Part shown: piece by piece, positions 37,089-45,558 of the stretch | Layout of the letters: the number at the start of each line of letters is the position of its first letter | How positions within the stretch are numbered: the first letter of the stretch is position 1 | NCBI RefSeq assembly: GCF_036825535.1 | Contig: NZ_CP098812.1 | Location: 1,488,001-1,552,000 of the forward strand | Direction of reading: 5' to 3' | Length of the DNA stretch: 64,000 nt | From: Parasalinivibrio latis | Lineage (GTDB): Bacteria; Pseudomonadota; Gammaproteobacteria; Enterobacterales; Vibrionaceae | Program-made: the position numbers and the translations under genes | Notes under the pieces: model-generated | The model's input: the letters and a program-made list of their open reading frames with translations, nothing else | Database searches by the model: none | What the model was told of the DNA's origin: nothing

Positions 37089-38603
37089 ATGACCGTCATT
37101 CGTAAAGATGATGTAATCAACAGCGTCGCTGACGCGCTTCAGTTCATCTCCTACTACCACCCTCTAGATTTTATCCAGGCCCTTGAAAAGGCGTACGAAA
37201 AAGAACAGAGCCAGGCTGCAAAAGATGCCATTGCCCAGATTCTGATCAACAGCCGTATGTCTGCAGAAGGCAAACGTCCTATCTGCCAGGACACCGGTAT
37301 TGTGACCTGTTTTGTAAAAATCGGTATGAATGTGCAGTGGGAAACGGATTTGACCGTTCAGCAAATGGTTGATGAAGGTGTCCGCCGCGCATACAACAAC
37401 CCTGACAACCCGCTTCGTGCTTCTGTTGTTGCAGACCCCGCAGGCAGCCGCAAAAACACCAAAGACAACACGCCTGCTGTCGTGCACGTAGAAATGGTTC
37501 CGGGCGACAAAGTGGAATTTATGCTCGCTGCGAAAGGGGGCGGTTCAGAGAATAAGACCAAGATGGTAATGCTGAACCCTTCTGATGATGTTGCTGAGTG
37601 GGTGGTTAAGACTTTGCCTGCAATGGGCGCAGGCTGGTGTCCTCCGGGTATGCTGGGTATTGGCATTGGTGGTACGGCAGAAAAAGCGGCTGTGCTGGCA
37701 AAAGAATCACTGATGGAGCCGGTTGATATTCAGGAACTGATTGATCGCGGCCCGCAAAACGCGGAAGAAGAGCTGCGTCTGGATATTTTCAACCGTGTGA
37801 ACAAGCTGGGTATTGGTGCCCAGGGCCTTGGCGGCCTCACAACTGTGGTTGATGTGAAAATCAAAACTGCACCGACACATGCTGCATCCAAGCCTGTTTG
37901 TATGATTCCAAACTGTGCAGCAACCCGACACGTCCACTTTACCCTTGATGGCAACGGAGCTGCAGATCTGAAAGCTCCGAAGTTGGAAGACTGGCCTGAA
38001 GTGACCTGGGAAGTGGGTGAAAACGTTCGTCGCGTTAACGTAGATGAAGTTACCCCTGAGTCCATTCTGGAATGGAAAACCGGAGAAACCGTACTGCTTA
38101 GCGGTAAAATCCTGACCGGTCGTGATGCTGCCCACAAGCGTATCCAGGACATGCTTAAAAATGGTGAAGGTATGCCAGAGGGCGTGGACTTTACCAACCG
38201 CTTTATTTACTACGTAGGCCCGGTTGATGCTGTGGGTGATGAAGTTGTTGGCCCTGCAGGCCCAACCACCTCAACCCGTATGGACAAGTTCACTGACATG
38301 ATGCTCGGTGAAACTGGCCTTATTGGCATGATTGGTAAAGCAGAGCGCGGTCCTGCTGCGATTGAATCTATCAAAAAGCACAAGGCCGTATATCTGATGG
38401 CTGTCGGTGGCGCTGCGTACCTGGTTGCAAAAGCGATTAAACAGGCTCGTGTAGTGGCATTTGAAGACCTGGGTATGGAAGCTATCTACGAATTTGACGT
38501 AGAAGATATGCCGGTCACTGTTGCCGTTGATTCAAACGGTAACAATGCCCACCAGATGGGTCCGGATACCTGGAAGGTTAAGATAGCCGAGATGGAAGGC
38601 TAA
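37089..38603 (+). CDS. fumA: class I fumarate hydratase
   Basis: 504-residue iron-sulfur fumarase interconverting fumarate and malate in the TCA cycle. Start is the ATG at 37089 (AAGAGGCA 4-10 bases upstream); 26 upstream in-frame codons look like leader. Cluster cysteines: RPICQDTG (C66), and PVCMIPNCAATRHVHF (~271). GWCPPGMLGIGIGGTAEKAA and VGPAGPTTSTRMDKFTDMML are class I hallmarks. Monocistronic with a strong terminator. Confidence 0.95.
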   Translation: MTVIRKDDVINSVADALQFISYYHPLDFIQALEKAYEKEQSQAAKDAIAQILINSRMSAEGKRPICQDTGIVTCFVKIGMNVQWETDLTVQQMVDEGVRRAYNNPDNPLRASVVADPAGSRKNTKDNTPAVVHVEMVPGDKVEFMLAAKGGGSENKTKMVMLNPSDDVAEWVVKTLPAMGAGWCPPGMLGIGIGGTAEKAAVLAKESLMEPVDIQELIDRGPQNAEEELRLDIFNRVNKLGIGAQGLGGLTTVVDVKIKTAPTHAASKPVCMIPNCAATRHVHFTLDGNGAADLKAPKLEDWPEVTWEVGENVRRVNVDEVTPESILEWKTGETVLLSGKILTGRDAAHKRIQDMLKNGEGMPEGVDFTNRFIYYVGPVDAVGDEVVGPAGPTTSTRMDKFTDMMLGETGLIGMIGKAERGPAAIESIKKHKAVYLMAVGGAAYLVAKAIKQARVVAFEDLGMEAIYEFDVEDMPVTVAVDSNGNNAHQMGPDTWKVKIAEMEG

Positions 38604-38623
38604 TTTTGACGAAAGGGTTTTAG

Positions 38624-38650
38624 CAAAAGGGGCTTCGGCCCCTTTTTTGT
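38624..38650 (+). terminator. terminator after fumA
   Basis: AAAAGGGGC / GCCCCTTTT (38625-38646) with a TTCG tetraloop and T-run. Confidence 0.9.
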
Positions 38651-38783
38651 TCCTGCCATTTCATTATTGGTCCGGACGTCCTGATTGATCTGAAATATGA
38701 GCGCTTACACGCTTCCGGCTTTCAGTTTTTGTAAGTTAGCAAGGAAACCATACAATGAGTTAAAGCTGTTTCAGGAAGGTGAC

Positions 38784-39230
38784 ATGGAAGAAATCCACTT
38801 TGAAATCGCTACAGACAATGAACTTGAATGGGTGGCACAACTCAAATCACAAGTTGAGAGGGAGTATATCGAACCCCATTTCGGTTGGGACGAAGAGAAA
38901 CAGAAAGCGATTTTGTCCAAGGAGTGGGCGATTGTAAAACCCTGGCTTATAGTGTCTGGCTCGGAAAAAATTGGCACGGTCAGTTTCCAGCTTGGGAAAC
39001 AGGGTGTTTATCTGGGATCTTTCTACATTGTCCCTCAGTATCAAAGGCTTGGTATCGGAAGCCGTGTATTAACTCGCATCTGTGAAAGACTGGATCGAGA
39101 AGGGCAACTCTGTGAACTGGCTTTTCTAAAAGGTAATCCGGTACATTCCCTCTATGCCCGCTTTGGGTTTACCTGCTGCAAATCAACCAAATACCTCGTG
39201 TACATGCGTCGGCTTCCGAAAAAACGGTAG
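38784..39230 (+). CDS. GNAT-family N-acetyltransferase
   Basis: 148 residues from the ATG at 38784, preceded by AGGAAGGTGAC; the 29 upstream codons of open frame lack support. GNAT fold: the motif-A acetyl-CoA loop is QYQRLGIGSRVLTRICERL (~85-103) after GSFYIVP; LYARFGFTCCKSTKYLVYMRR is the usual C-terminal block. Substrate unknown. It stands between fumA and a decayed MITE, in the same direction as another GNAT gene. Confidence 0.82.
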   Translation: MEEIHFEIATDNELEWVAQLKSQVEREYIEPHFGWDEEKQKAILSKEWAIVKPWLIVSGSEKIGTVSFQLGKQGVYLGSFYIVPQYQRLGIGSRVLTRICERLDREGQLCELAFLKGNPVHSLYARFGFTCCKSTKYLVYMRRLPKKR

Positions 39231-39330
39231 GAAAAAGGACTCATTTATCAGCCATAGGGTTAAAAGTGAGTTGATAGAATCCGTATACAATATTTTCGCA
39301 TGGGATGTTAATGTCGACGTATAGATGTAA

Positions 39331-39458
39331 ATTCAAACCAATTCAACGGGCAGATTTCAGCAAGAGTTGACTGGCTGTCAGGCACTGTTTTGATAGTATG
39401 GTGGCTCATTGAACGCACTGATTTTACCTTGAATCACGCACCTTGACGTGATTTGGGA
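39331..39458. mobile_element. decayed copy of the 24455-24721 MITE
   Basis: Opposite orientation to the intact copy. Left end AAACCA..CA...GCAG.TTTCAGC, then AGAGTTGACTGGCTGTCAG and CTGTTTTGA match the left half; GAACGCACTGA and TGAATCACGCACCTTGA.GTG..TTGGG match the right half. Around 130 bp of the middle are missing and both ends have drifted. It lies just upstream of the second GNAT gene and may hold part of its leader. Confidence 0.7.
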
Positions 39459-39504
39459 AAATGTATATCCGGTGTGGACCGCCTTAAAAAGAGCGAGGGA
39501 GCGC

Positions 39505-40092
39505 ATGTCTTTTGACAAGGTAACTCTGGAAGGGACAGCTGTTAAGCTTGAGCCGATGACCCCGGCACATAAGGATGCGTTAATTGATATAGTAAAGGAT
39601 GGTGAACTATGGAAGCTTTTTTTTACTTCCGTACCCCGTCCTGAAGAGGTTGCAACCTATATCCGTGATGCGATTTCCCGTTATGAGTCCGGTGACGGGC
39701 TGCCTTTTGTCACCATTGATAAACGAAGCAACCGGGTTGTCGGTTCAACCCGGTTTGCTAATGCGGACTTGGCGAATAAAGGTGTGGAGATTGGATACAC
39801 TTTTATTGGCAAATCTTTTCAACGTTCCCCGGTGAATACCGAGGCGAAGCTACTCATGTTGAGTCACGCATTTGAGACACTGAACCTGAACAGGGTAGAG
39901 TTCAGAACAGACTTTCTTAACCACAATTCAAGAAATGCGATTCTTCGATTGGGAGCGAGGGAAGAGGGAGTTTTGCGCTGTCACAAGGTGATGCCTGATG
40001 GTCGAATACGAGACACGGTTGTATTCAGTATTACCAAGCATGACTGGTGTGGAGTGAAGCAGGGGCTTGTTCACAGGCTTCGTACAGGATAG
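39505..40092 (+). CDS. GNAT acetyltransferase, RimJ/RimL type
   Basis: 195 residues from the ATG at 39505 (GAGGGAG just upstream); the open frame continues 19 codons into MITE-derived sequence, which I exclude. Acetyltransf_3 pattern: TLEGTAVKLEPMTPAHKDAL at the N-terminus, EIGYTFIGKSFQRSPVNTEAK in the middle, and LNRVEFRTDFLNHNSRNAILRLGA with GVLRCHKVMPDGRIRDTVVFSI. Such proteins acetylate N-termini or small amines; target unknown. Confidence 0.85.
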   Translation: MSFDKVTLEGTAVKLEPMTPAHKDALIDIVKDGELWKLFFTSVPRPEEVATYIRDAISRYESGDGLPFVTIDKRSNRVVGSTRFANADLANKGVEIGYTFIGKSFQRSPVNTEAKLLMLSHAFETLNLNRVEFRTDFLNHNSRNAILRLGAREEGVLRCHKVMPDGRIRDTVVFSITKHDWCGVKQGLVHRLRTG

Positions 40093-40107
40093 GGATTGGT
40101 GTAATAA

Positions 40108-40134
40108 AGAAAAAGGGTGCAGGAGCACCCTTTT
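40108..40134. terminator. bidirectional terminator, GNAT / MCP
   Basis: AAAAGGGTGC / GCACCCTTTT (40111-40134), serving both convergent genes. Confidence 0.88.
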
Positions 40135-40162
40135 CTGCTTCACGTCAATTCGATTACTTAAA

Positions 40163-41815
40163 TCAGCTCAGGTCGAAACGGCGGGTAGCTTCCAAAAGGC
40201 CGGTTGCCAGGCGGTTAAGGTCATGGCAGGTGGTCGCAGTGTGCTGGGTACCCTGGGCATTTTCCTCAGAAACGCTTTGGATTGTCGTTACGTTCCTGTT
40301 CAGCTCCTCGGCAACCAGGTTCTGCTCTTCCGTGGCACTGGCGATCTGGTTGTTCATGTCAGTGATCATATTCACTGCGTCATTGATACGGTCGATGCTC
40401 TCTCCAGCTTTGCTTGCCAGTTCAACAGAGTTCATCATCTGACTGCGGCTGATTTGCATCGCGTTGCCGGCTTCGGCGGTACGGGCTTGCAGCAGCTCAA
40501 TCATCTTGTTGATTTCTTCTGTTGATGCCTGGGTGCGCTGAGCCAGAGTGCGTACTTCATCCGCCACAACAGCAAAACCACGGCCTTGTTCACCAGCACG
40601 TGCAGCTTCAATCGCAGCATTCAAAGCCAGAAGGTTGGTTTGGTCAGCAATGCCACGGATAACATCCAGAACCATGCTGATGTTGTGACTGTCCTGTTCC
40701 AGCTGCTGAACAACATTCGAGGCATCTTCGAGCTTGGTAGCCACTTCATCAATGCTTGAAATAGTTTCCTGAACGACGGAAGTACCTTGGCCAGCTGCAT
40801 CCATTGCATGGTTTGCTGCTCCGGCTGCTTCAGTCGTGTTTCGGGCAACTTCCTGCAGTGTTGACTGCATTTCGTTCATTGCAGTGGCAACCTGGGCGAT
40901 TTCACCTTGTTGCTGCATCATGCCCTGTGCGGATTGCTCAGAAATAGCACTGACTTCTTCAACGGCTGAGCTCAACTGTGCGACAGAACCAGAAATTTCA
41001 TTAACCAGCTGGCTCAGGCCGTTTTTCATCTCCCGGATAGCATCAGCCAATTGGCCTGTTTCATCGTGGTTAATTTTGCCGGTATCAAGCCAGTCACACA
41101 GTACACCACGTCCCAGTTTACCCTGTGCAATGGCTCGGGCTTGGTCTACAAGCATCGCCAGTGGATTACGGATCTGGCGGGTAAGGACGGTCGCGAAGAC
41201 GATAACCAGTGCCAGGCCTGCCAGCATAGCGCCAATGATGTTCAGACGGGCTGAAAAGTAGACATCCTCAACCATCTCTCTGCCTTCAACTGAAAACTCA
41301 TGGTTGATCGCTACCAGTTTCTCAATTGCATCAACTACTTTTGCGAAAAGTGCCGGGCCTTCGCGCAGGAACAAAGACTGGGCATCGTCATATCTATTCT
41401 GTTCTACCAGGTTAAACACCCGCATGTGAAGATTCTGGTACTGAGCCCAAAATTGCTTCACATTGTTATAAATTGCGGTTTCCTGGGAGTCATAAAGGCC
41501 TTTGTGGTACGTATCGAACAGGTGGCTGATTTCAGCAGGTTTGCTGTTCAGAATACCGCGGTACTTGGCTTCCAGGGAGGCGTTTTGGCGTACCAGGAAA
41601 TAGCCCAGCTCATAACGGCGATAGTCAGTAATCTGGTTGCGGATGGCGTAAGCGGTGTTCACACTTGGGAGGATGTTGTCTGTAATATCCAATGCCTGGT
41701 GATTCATCCGGCCAAATTGGGTCAGAGCGAAAATTCCGGTGAATACCAGCATCAGACCAAGCACGGAAAAAGCCAAAGTCAGCTTCTTGCCGATGGTCAG
41801 GTTGCGTAGAGGCAT
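40163..41815 (-). CDS. methyl-accepting chemotaxis protein (4HB sensor)
   Basis: 550-residue chemoreceptor. TM1 ~11-30, a four-helix-bundle periplasmic domain (~35-185; ITDNILPSVNTAYAIRNQI, YRRYELGYFL), TM2 ~190-210, HAMP ~212-265, and an MA domain with tip NLLALNAAIEAARAGEQGRG. No C-terminal NWETF CheR-binding pentapeptide; ends TRRFDLS. Ligand unknown. Confidence 0.93.
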   Translation of the reverse strand: MPLRNLTIGKKLTLAFSVLGLMLVFTGIFALTQFGRMNHQALDITDNILPSVNTAYAIRNQITDYRRYELGYFLVRQNASLEAKYRGILNSKPAEISHLFDTYHKGLYDSQETAIYNNVKQFWAQYQNLHMRVFNLVEQNRYDDAQSLFLREGPALFAKVVDAIEKLVAINHEFSVEGREMVEDVYFSARLNIIGAMLAGLALVIVFATVLTRQIRNPLAMLVDQARAIAQGKLGRGVLCDWLDTGKINHDETGQLADAIREMKNGLSQLVNEISGSVAQLSSAVEEVSAISEQSAQGMMQQQGEIAQVATAMNEMQSTLQEVARNTTEAAGAANHAMDAAGQGTSVVQETISSIDEVATKLEDASNVVQQLEQDSHNISMVLDVIRGIADQTNLLALNAAIEAARAGEQGRGFAVVADEVRTLAQRTQASTEEINKMIELLQARTAEAGNAMQISRSQMMNSVELASKAGESIDRINDAVNMITDMNNQIASATEEQNLVAEELNRNVTTIQSVSEENAQGTQHTATTCHDLNRLATGLLEATRRFDLS

Positions 41816-41945
41816 GATTTACGTCCTACTTATAATGCATTAGGAATAGTTGTGTGATGTAAATCATATTTATATGAAATTGCTATGTATAGCGGAAATT
41901 GCTATTTGCGTGGTGAATGCAGAGCGTTTGCGGAAAATCTGTCCA

Positions 41946-41971
41946 ATAAAATAGCCCGGCGAACCGGGCTG
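41946..41971 (-). terminator. terminator after alx
   Basis: AGCCCGG (41953-41959) / CCGGGCT (41964-41970) followed by ATTTTATT on the - strand. Confidence 0.85.
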
Positions 41972-41977
41972 GGGAAA

Positions 41978-42946
41978 TTACTTGTGTTGGGGCGCGGGTT
42001 CAGCAGGCTTTTTCCGAGTTACCCAAAGCGAGGCTGAAATTGCCACAGTAATAGTTGTAACAATGACGCCAAGTGAAATTACGGTCGGGATGGCGTAATC
42101 AGTGTGTGACAACAGCATCTTGATACCGATAAAGCTGAGGATAAACGCCAGAGCAGGGCGCAGGTAGCAGAAACGGTCCAGCATACCTTCCAGTACAAAG
42201 TACAGGGAACGCAGGCCCAGCAGGGCGAAAATATTCGCAGTCAGAACCAGGTACGGTTCTTTGGTTACGGCGAAAATTGCGGGAATTGAATCCAGTGCGA
42301 ACATTACATCCGTACAGGCGATGACTACCACTACAACCATCATCGGGGTTGCGAACCACTTGTGGTTTTCCCGAACCAACAGTTTGTGGTCACGGTAATC
42401 GTCTGTCACAGGCAGTAACTTGCGAACCAGACGTTCTGGTATAGATTCGCCCGGCTTAACAGATTCTTCTTCTTCGTCTTCTTTCCATAGTTTGTAACCG
42501 GTGTAAATCAGGAATCCACCGAAGACGTACAGGATCCAATGGAAGGTTTCCAGCAGTTCAGCACCAACGCCAATCATAATGGCACGCAGGACCAATGCGC
42601 CTAAAACCCCCCAAGTCAGTACTCGTGGGCGCAAGTGTGCAGGAACAGCAAACTGGCTGAACAGCAGGGCAAAGACAAACAGGTTGTCGACACTCAGTGA
42701 TTTTTCAAGCAGGTAACCGGTCAGGAATGCGGTGGCCGCAGCAGGAGAGGTGTAGCTGCTGTCCGGTGCCATGGCAGACCAGTTAAAATAGAGGAATGCA
42801 TTGAAAATCAGCGCCAATACTACCCAGAATACGCTCCAAAGCGCGGCTTTCTTGACGGTAATCTTGCCGCCTCGGGTTTGGTAAAGATCAAGCGCAATCA
42901 TAAAGCCGGTTAGTACAAACAGGCCTTCGTAGCTTAGCAGGGACAT
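41978..42946 (-). CDS. alx: Alx/TerC-family Mn-exporting membrane protein
   Basis: 322 residues from the ATG at 42946 (E. coli Alx is 321). The frame is open 34 codons further up, but that segment is the folded riboswitch expression platform, and the family N-terminus is MSLLSYEGLFVLTGF; AAGGAG lies 11 bases upstream of the preferred ATG. About nine membrane helices. Family signatures: AFLTGYLLEKSLSVDNLFVF (with the conserved Asp), GVLGALVLRAIMIGVG, CTDVMFALDSIPAIFAVT and LGLRSLYFVLEGM. In E. coli Alx helps export Mn2+ and is induced at alkaline pH by a yybP-ykoY riboswitch, which is also present here. Confidence 0.92.
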   Translation of the reverse strand: MSLLSYEGLFVLTGFMIALDLYQTRGGKITVKKAALWSVFWVVLALIFNAFLYFNWSAMAPDSSYTSPAAATAFLTGYLLEKSLSVDNLFVFALLFSQFAVPAHLRPRVLTWGVLGALVLRAIMIGVGAELLETFHWILYVFGGFLIYTGYKLWKEDEEEESVKPGESIPERLVRKLLPVTDDYRDHKLLVRENHKWFATPMMVVVVVIACTDVMFALDSIPAIFAVTKEPYLVLTANIFALLGLRSLYFVLEGMLDRFCYLRPALAFILSFIGIKMLLSHTDYAIPTVISLGVIVTTITVAISASLWVTRKKPAEPAPQHK

Positions 42947-43062
42947 AAAGCGAGATGCTCCTTCCAGAAATGGCGGAAGGGCGGCGTTTAAGACGCGATC
43001 CTCCGCCAGTGACATCAATCGCATCAATCCCGCCAGAATGGCAGGCATTGAATTGATAACTT

Positions 43063-43165
43063 GGCGTTGGTCTCGTCAAAGCGATGGTGGGCTCTCTGAT
43101 AGCCGGAAGCTTCTGCTTCGGGATGACGACTATCAGACCAGTGGTGACTACTCCCCAAACTCGCC
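43063..43165 (-). promoter_or_regulatory. yybP-ykoY (manganese) riboswitch aptamer
   Basis: Read on the - strand, the two invariant Mn-binding loop strands are present: GGGGAGTAG (43156-43148) and GACGAGACC (43077-43069). They are closed by a P1 stem GGCG...CGCC (43165-43162 with 43066-43063) extended by TTGG/CCAA. Between them is a long arm with CTGATAG/CTATCAG and AGAAGCTTC-type stems. Downstream (43062-42947) a GGCGGA/TCCGCC stem sits just ahead of the AAGGAG site of alx, a good candidate for a translational expression platform. Confidence 0.85.
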
Positions 43166-43303
43166 GCAATTCTAACTCCGTTAGTAGCCGGAATTCCAGT
43201 AATGTTTTAGATCTTTATGGGTAGTTGTACGACATTTATGACAATCAATTTGCATATTGGGTATAAAATACTGAGCAAATTGTCTGCTTTATGTCTTTTG
43301 CCC

Positions 43304-43972
43304 ATGAGAAAAACGATTTCTATTGTCATATTGTCCGTTTTTGTTGTCGGCGTTTTTTTCGTTCTGGAATATAGGGAAACGCGCAGTCCGGTTTATGTTG
43401 CCGCCCGGTACGGAGTGGATATGACCGAAGAACAGAGCAAAGGGGCAGCATTGGTGATGAAAACCCTGTTTTCAGTTGATACTTACCATCCTTGGCTGGT
43501 TGATCTACCCGATACATCACTAAAAATTCCACTTACCGAACTGCACGGTTTTGGCAAACATGGCTTTGCCTCCGGGCGGTATGAGGACGGTGCAGAACGC
43601 GGCACTGTTAATATTGCCTACCCGGACATTTTCGCACTTAAACTTGGGGACCCTGCACGAGAAATGTACTTTACCGTGCCTTATTCCATCAGTAATCAAG
43701 GGTCGGGTATTTTCTGGTATCTCGGTTTGTTTCGCTATGACAACGGGTTTAAAGCTGTAAACCAGATAGATTGGGTTTACCTTGGAGACCGGATTGCCTG
43801 GCACGCTGTGCGTTCAACTTCCTTGGGCCCGAACTGGCTGAAGCTGCAGTTTTCTTGGTTGGATCATGCTGACTACCAGAGCCTCTCGGAAAACCCCAAT
43901 CACTTGGTGACCCGCGTAGTCGATGTATCTCCTCATGGATTCGGCCGCGTCAAACGACCGTCAGGTATCTGA
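43304..43972 (+). CDS. conserved-looking hypothetical, N-terminal membrane anchor
   Basis: I do not recognise the family. From the ATG at 43304 it is 222 residues: an N-terminal hydrophobic segment (ISIVILSVFVVGVFFVL, ~4-20) and then a soluble, presumably periplasmic domain rich in aromatic residues (GSGIFWYLGLFRYDNGF, LGPNWLKLQFSWLDHADYQ). No cysteines in a lipobox, no repeats. The start is uncertain: none of the in-frame ATGs (43217, 43238, 43304) has a clear ribosome site; 43304 gives the best signal anchor. Divergent from the alx riboswitch, upstream of the C1 cassette but separated by 164 bases. Confidence 0.6.
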   Translation: MRKTISIVILSVFVVGVFFVLEYRETRSPVYVAARYGVDMTEEQSKGAALVMKTLFSVDTYHPWLVDLPDTSLKIPLTELHGFGKHGFASGRYEDGAERGTVNIAYPDIFALKLGDPAREMYFTVPYSISNQGSGIFWYLGLFRYDNGFKAVNQIDWVYLGDRIAWHAVRSTSLGPNWLKLQFSWLDHADYQSLSENPNHLVTRVVDVSPHGFGRVKRPSGI

Positions 43973-44053
43973 TGTCAGATTCAGACAACCGGCTCAATAT
44001 TGCGTGTCAGGAAGCACTATTTCCATCATTCAGCCGGTTTTGACGTTTTTAAG

Positions 44054-44074
44054 TTTCACAGTGTCGCCGTGAAA
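44054..44074. promoter_or_regulatory. palindromic operator candidate before the demethylase
   Basis: TTTCAC-N9-GTGAAA, a perfect 6-bp dyad with arm centres 15 bp apart, ~63 bases upstream of the demethylase start. Fits a helix-turn-helix dimer site; the cognate regulator is unknown. Confidence 0.4.
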
Positions 44075-44136
44075 TAATTTTCTTGCCGCCGTCGCGCCAC
44101 ATTTATGGGAATTCCACAATGGATGAGGACGAGGCC

Positions 44137-45498
44137 ATGAGTGTTATTCCCCAACAACAACCTGGTGACTCCCAGGAAGCACGAGCCGGTGCCGCGCGGC
44201 ACAACACTGACGTAGACCAGTCCAGCCGCAAGGTGCCGGTTAACCTCCGTCAGTCCGGCCCTACAGCCGTTGAAATGCTTATCTCCACCCGAGTAAGAAA
44301 GTCACCGTACTGGCACCTGTCTGTTGAAGCAGGTTGCTGGCGTGCAACAGTTTACAACCGTATTTACCATCCCCGTGGTTACGTTAGGCCAGAAGAGGGT
44401 GGTGCCATGGTTGAGTACGCGTCCCTGGTCAATGATGTCACTATGTGGAATGTGGCTGTTGAGCGCCAAATTCAGGTAAAAGGGCCAGATGCTGAAAAAC
44501 TGGTGGATTACGTCATTACCCGTGATGCGACAAAAATTAAACCAATGCATGGTAAATACGTGGTTTTGTGCAACGAAGACGGCGGAATTTTAAATGACCC
44601 GGTACTACTGCGCGTAGCAGAAGATGAATTTTGGTTTTCTATATCTGACAGCGACCTGGAGCTGTGGTTACGTGGCGTCAATATTGGCAAAGGGTTCGAC
44701 GTCACTATTGCCGAAATTGATGTTTGCCCGGTGCAGATACAAGGGCCGAAATCTGAAGCATTGATGGTTGATCTGTTTGGTGATGAGGTCAGCGATATTC
44801 CTTTCTATGGATTGATGGAAGGTCAGGTTGCCGGGAGGGATGTGATTATTTCCCAGACCGGGTTTACCGGTGAGAAGGGATATGAAATATACCTTCGCGA
44901 TGCCACCCTTTACGCCGAAGATATGTGGTATGCCGTACTTGATGCAGGCAAAAAGCATAACCTCAGGGTGATTGCGCCCGCCCACCATCGGCGGATTGCA
45001 GCCGGCATCCTTTCCTGGGGACAGGATATTGACCAGGAGATTACGCCATTCCAGTGCAACCTTGCCTACCAGGTACCGCGCAACAAGGATTCAGACTATA
45101 TCGGCAAAACTGCACTTGAGTCTCACAGGGCGCAACTGGAAGCAGGTGACTCTCCGTACACCCTTGGTATGGTGGGTCTCCGGCTGGGCGGTGCAGAAAT
45201 CACAGATTATGCCAATGATTTCTGGCTTGTCTTCAGCGAGGGAGGTAACGAAGCACTTGGTTATGTCACCTCTCCGTGGTATTCACCGGAGCTGCAAACC
45301 AACATTGCCCTGGCGTTTGTACCATGGGAAGGGCGTGAATCTGGGACTCGCTATGAGGTAGAGCTTCCGGTTGAATATGCACTTCCTGACGGTACAACCC
45401 GGGTAGCAGCAGAAGTGGTCGATGTGCCATTCCGTCCATCGGTTAACCCTAACTCCCGTGAAGTGGCGAAACTAAGAGGAAGTGACTTTGTAGATTGA
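44137..45498 (+). CDS. DmdA-like/GcvT-fold folate-dependent demethylase
   Basis: 454 residues from the ATG at 44137 (GAGGACGAGG just upstream); earlier TTG/ATG codons at 44083 and 44119 are weaker. GcvT-fold protein: N-terminal ~50 residues are polar and variable, then GCV_T domain (~60-330) with MWNVAVERQIQVKGPDAEKL, YVVLCNEDGGILNDPVLLRV, VQIQGPKSEALM and SQTGFTGEKGYEIYLRD, then GCV_T_C (~340-450). The VERQIQVKGPDA and NDPVLLR layout resembles DMSP demethylase DmdA more than GcvT. It should move a methyl group from an unknown donor to tetrahydrofolate. It heads a three-gene C1 unit with a MetF-like reductase (60 bases on) and formate-THF ligase. DMSP, glycine betaine derivatives or methylated aromatics are all possible donors. 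Confidence 0.75.
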   Translation: MSVIPQQQPGDSQEARAGAARHNTDVDQSSRKVPVNLRQSGPTAVEMLISTRVRKSPYWHLSVEAGCWRATVYNRIYHPRGYVRPEEGGAMVEYASLVNDVTMWNVAVERQIQVKGPDAEKLVDYVITRDATKIKPMHGKYVVLCNEDGGILNDPVLLRVAEDEFWFSISDSDLELWLRGVNIGKGFDVTIAEIDVCPVQIQGPKSEALMVDLFGDEVSDIPFYGLMEGQVAGRDVIISQTGFTGEKGYEIYLRDATLYAEDMWYAVLDAGKKHNLRVIAPAHHRRIAAGILSWGQDIDQEITPFQCNLAYQVPRNKDSDYIGKTALESHRAQLEAGDSPYTLGMVGLRLGGAEITDYANDFWLVFSEGGNEALGYVTSPWYSPELQTNIALAFVPWEGRESGTRYEVELPVEYALPDGTTRVAAEVVDVPFRPSVNPNSREVAKLRGSDFVD

Positions 45499-45558
45499 TG
45501 AAGTCACCTTGCTGTTGCCTGAAAGCGGAGCAACGTGTTGCTCCGCGGAGGTGTCCGT

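Noticed and set aside
42947..43048. 34-codon N-terminal extension of alx
   Set aside because: Falls in the riboswitch expression platform and is absent from Alx relatives.
43250..43270. TTGGGTATA as a further MITE end
   Set aside because: Only nine bases match, with no partner repeat nearby.
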